Origin: Lentisalinibacter orientalis | GTDB taxonomy: Bacteria > Pseudomonadota > Gammaproteobacteria > Steroidobacterales > Woeseiaceae | DNA: 64,000 bases | Assembly (NCBI RefSeq): GCF_040706535.1 | Contig: NZ_JAPDRJ010000001.1 | Span: 806,001-870,000 of the forward strand | Direction of reading: 5' to 3' | Shown here: one piece after another, positions 62,144 to 64,000 of the stretch | Numbering within the stretch: the stretch's first letter is position 1 | How the letters are laid out: each line of letters opens with the position of its first letter | Notes under the pieces: generated by a model | Told to the model about the DNA's origin: nothing | Seen by the model: the letters and a program-made list of their open reading frames with translations, nothing else | Database searches by the model: none | Made by a program: the position numbers and the translations under genes

Positions 62144-63982
62144 ATGAACGAGATCCCGGAGATCGAAGCCTTCCTGGGCCGGCTGCCCGGCTTCGATCAT
62201 CTCGACGAGAGCGAACTGCACCGGGCCGCCCGCGCGGTCTCGGTGGCCTACTACCGGCAGGGGCAGGACATCCTCTCGATCGGTGTCACCAACACTCACC
62301 TGAATATCGTTCGCAGCGGCGCCGTGGAGCTCACCGACGGCAATGGCGATCTGGTGACGCGGCTGGCCGAAGGCGAGTGCTTCGGATTCCCCTCGCTCAT
62401 GAACAGCGCGCCCACCCGCAACCATTCCGTGGCGCTGGAAGATACGCTGATCTATCACCTGAAGGGCGAGGCCTTCGAGGCGCTGCGCCGCGACAACCGG
62501 GAGTTCGACACCTGGTTCATCCGCGCGCTGTCCGATCGACTCACGATGCGGCCGGTCGCCGGCGAGATCCGCGGCGGAGCTGCCGGCAGCGTGCGAGACC
62601 TGGTCAGCCGCGGGCCGGTCACCATCGACGGCTCGGCCAGCATCCGCGAGACCGCGAAGAAAATGGTGGCCGAGCGGGTCTCCGCCATGCTGATCACCGA
62701 CGGCGGGCGCATGACCGGCATCGTCACCGACCGCGATCTGCGCAGCCGTGTGGTGGCGGAGGACCGTCCGCTGGACCGCCCCGTGGCCGAGATCATGACC
62801 CCGGACCCCATCTCCCTGGACGCCGGGTCCCACGCCTACGAAGCGGCACTGGTGATGATGCAGAATGTCATCCACCACCTTCCCGTCACCGAGGACGGCG
62901 AGTTGCTGGGCATGGTCGCGCGCAGCGATTTCATGCGGCTAGAGACGGAGCACCCGCTCTATCTCGTCAGCGATATCGGCAAGCAGGACTCGGTGCAGGG
63001 ACTGGTCGAGGCCTGCTCCCGCCTGCCCGGGCTGATCGCGGGGCAGATCGACGCCGACATCGTCGCCGAACAGCTCGGCAAGTTCATCACCGCCATCACG
63101 GACAGCGTGACCCGCCAGCTGATCCGCATCGCCCGGGACCAGCTGGGGCCGCCGCCCTGCCGCTACGCCTGGATCGCGCTGGGCTCACAGGCGCGGCACG
63201 AGCAGTCCGCCGTGAGCGACCAGGACAACGCGCTGGTACTGGAGGACGGCGCGGGTGGCGAGGCGGAGGCCTATTTCGAGCGCCTCGCGCGCATCGTCAA
63301 CGACGGGCTCGACGCCTGCGGCTGGGTGCATTGCCCCGGCGGGGTCATGGCGATGAATCCGCGCTGGCGGGTCACGGTAAGCCGGTGGAAGGAGCACTTC
63401 ACCCACTGGATCACCGTGCCGGAGGAGAAGGCGCTGATGCACGCCAACATCTTCTTCGACCTGCGCGCGGTGGACGGCGAGGCCGAGCTGGTGGAGGAGA
63501 TCAAGGACAGCATCCGCGAGACCGCGAGGAAGAACGAGCTGTTCCTGGCGCTGATGGCGAAGAACGCCATGAACTTCCAGCCGCCGCTCGGCTTCTTCCG
63601 CCAGTTCGTGCTGGAGAAATCCGGCGAGCACAGGAATACGCTGAACCTGAAGCTGCACGGCATCATCCCCATCGTGGAGACCGCCCGCATCCGCAGCCTC
63701 GCCGCCGGCGAGATGCGCGTGAGCACGCGCAACCGGCTGCGCGCCGCGGCGCGCCAGGGCGAGCTCGCGGGCGCGGACGCCGAGAGCCTCATCGACGCGC
63801 TGGATTTCATCGAGAAGCTCCGGCTGGAGCACCAGAGCCGGCAGATGAACGCGGGCGAGAAGCCGGACAACCATCTCTCGCCCTCGGAACTCTCGCCGCT
63901 GGCGCGGCAGAACCTGAAGGCCGCCTTCTCCCAGATCCGCACCAGCCAGGCGGCGCTGCTGAACCGATTCCACCTGGCATGA
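62144..63982 (+). CDS. cNMP-binding/CBS/DUF294 nucleotidyltransferase-like regulator
   Basis: 612 residues. A cyclic-nucleotide-binding-like domain (about 10-135), two CBS domains (about 150-265, MVAERVSAMLITDGGRMTGIVTDRDLR and a second copy), then a DUF294 domain with the GlnD-like motif GSQARHEQSAVSDQDNALV, and a DUF294_C helical end. It is cytoplasmic. Such proteins sit near actP/DUF4212/acs genes in many gammaproteobacteria and are thought to sense adenylates; the target protein is unknown. It ends just before the window edge. Confidence 0.88.
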   Translation: MNEIPEIEAFLGRLPGFDHLDESELHRAARAVSVAYYRQGQDILSIGVTNTHLNIVRSGAVELTDGNGDLVTRLAEGECFGFPSLMNSAPTRNHSVALEDTLIYHLKGEAFEALRRDNREFDTWFIRALSDRLTMRPVAGEIRGGAAGSVRDLVSRGPVTIDGSASIRETAKKMVAERVSAMLITDGGRMTGIVTDRDLRSRVVAEDRPLDRPVAEIMTPDPISLDAGSHAYEAALVMMQNVIHHLPVTEDGELLGMVARSDFMRLETEHPLYLVSDIGKQDSVQGLVEACSRLPGLIAGQIDADIVAEQLGKFITAITDSVTRQLIRIARDQLGPPPCRYAWIALGSQARHEQSAVSDQDNALVLEDGAGGEAEAYFERLARIVNDGLDACGWVHCPGGVMAMNPRWRVTVSRWKEHFTHWITVPEEKALMHANIFFDLRAVDGEAELVEEIKDSIRETARKNELFLALMAKNAMNFQPPLGFFRQFVLEKSGEHRNTLNLKLHGIIPIVETARIRSLAAGEMRVSTRNRLRAAARQGELAGADAESLIDALDFIEKLRLEHQSRQMNAGEKPDNHLSPSELSPLARQNLKAAFSQIRTSQAALLNRFHLA

Positions 63983-64000
63983 GACGGACGGCGCTGAAGC

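Overview
The window reads as one contiguous chromosomal stretch of a high-GC gammaproteobacterium. The evidence is an algZ-algR-hemC-hemD-hemX-hemY run, a porin-glnK-amtB operon with sigma-54 and NtrC sites, comM, ubiK, a CrbS/CrbR-type acetate system and a DcaP-like porin. PEP-CTERM proteins and several Ser/Thr kinases with TPR tails suggest an environmental member of the Chromatiales/Xanthomonadales-like groups. Genus cannot be settled from the sequence alone.

Layout. 1-8.2 kb: end of a ParA-like ATPase, an SDR protein, then the tetrapyrrole genes hemC-D-X-Y joined to the algZ/algR two-component pair through five successive 4-nt overlaps, and a small DUF4124 protein. 8.4-11.1 kb: the nitrogen operon (TorF-like porin, glnK, amtB, terminator), transcribed leftwards. 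11.1-13.6 kb: ubiK, comM and a membrane-anchored cytochrome c5. 13.7-42.8 kb: an accessory region with four receptor-like Ser/Thr kinases carrying TPR tails, one ECF sigma factor of the kinase-linked type, two PEP-CTERM proteins, a 3638-residue RHS/FG-GAP/PKD surface protein and a PG-binding exported protein. Inside it, next to tRNA-Arg(CCG), lies a small low-GC island of about 2.1 kb flanked by a duplicated tRNA 3' end and paired integrase-arm-like repeats, with no integrase left. 42.8-51.6 kb: a DUF2269-like membrane protein, an M20 peptidase, a DUF3047 protein, a flavin amine oxidase coupled to a cytochrome c, a DUF885 lipoprotein, a POT peptide transporter and an unknown membrane-anchored protein. 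51.7-64 kb: acetate utilisation, with an SSF transporter and its DUF4212 partner, an SSF-linked hybrid histidine kinase (CrbS type), its LuxR-type regulator, acs, a DcaP-like porin and a cNMP/CBS/DUF294 regulator.

How the genes work together. The heme genes are co-translated with a LytS/LytTR regulator. The ammonium operon pairs an outer-membrane protein with GlnK and AmtB under apparent NtrC/sigma-54 control. The acetate block holds sensor, regulator, uptake and activation enzyme together. The accessory region looks like a surface-display and signalling locus: membrane kinases with probably periplasmic TPR tails sit beside cell-envelope proteins and a sigma factor whose family is known to be switched on by kinase phosphorylation. 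In this sigma factor the family's Thr position is Asn. Assignments rest on motif reading without database searches.
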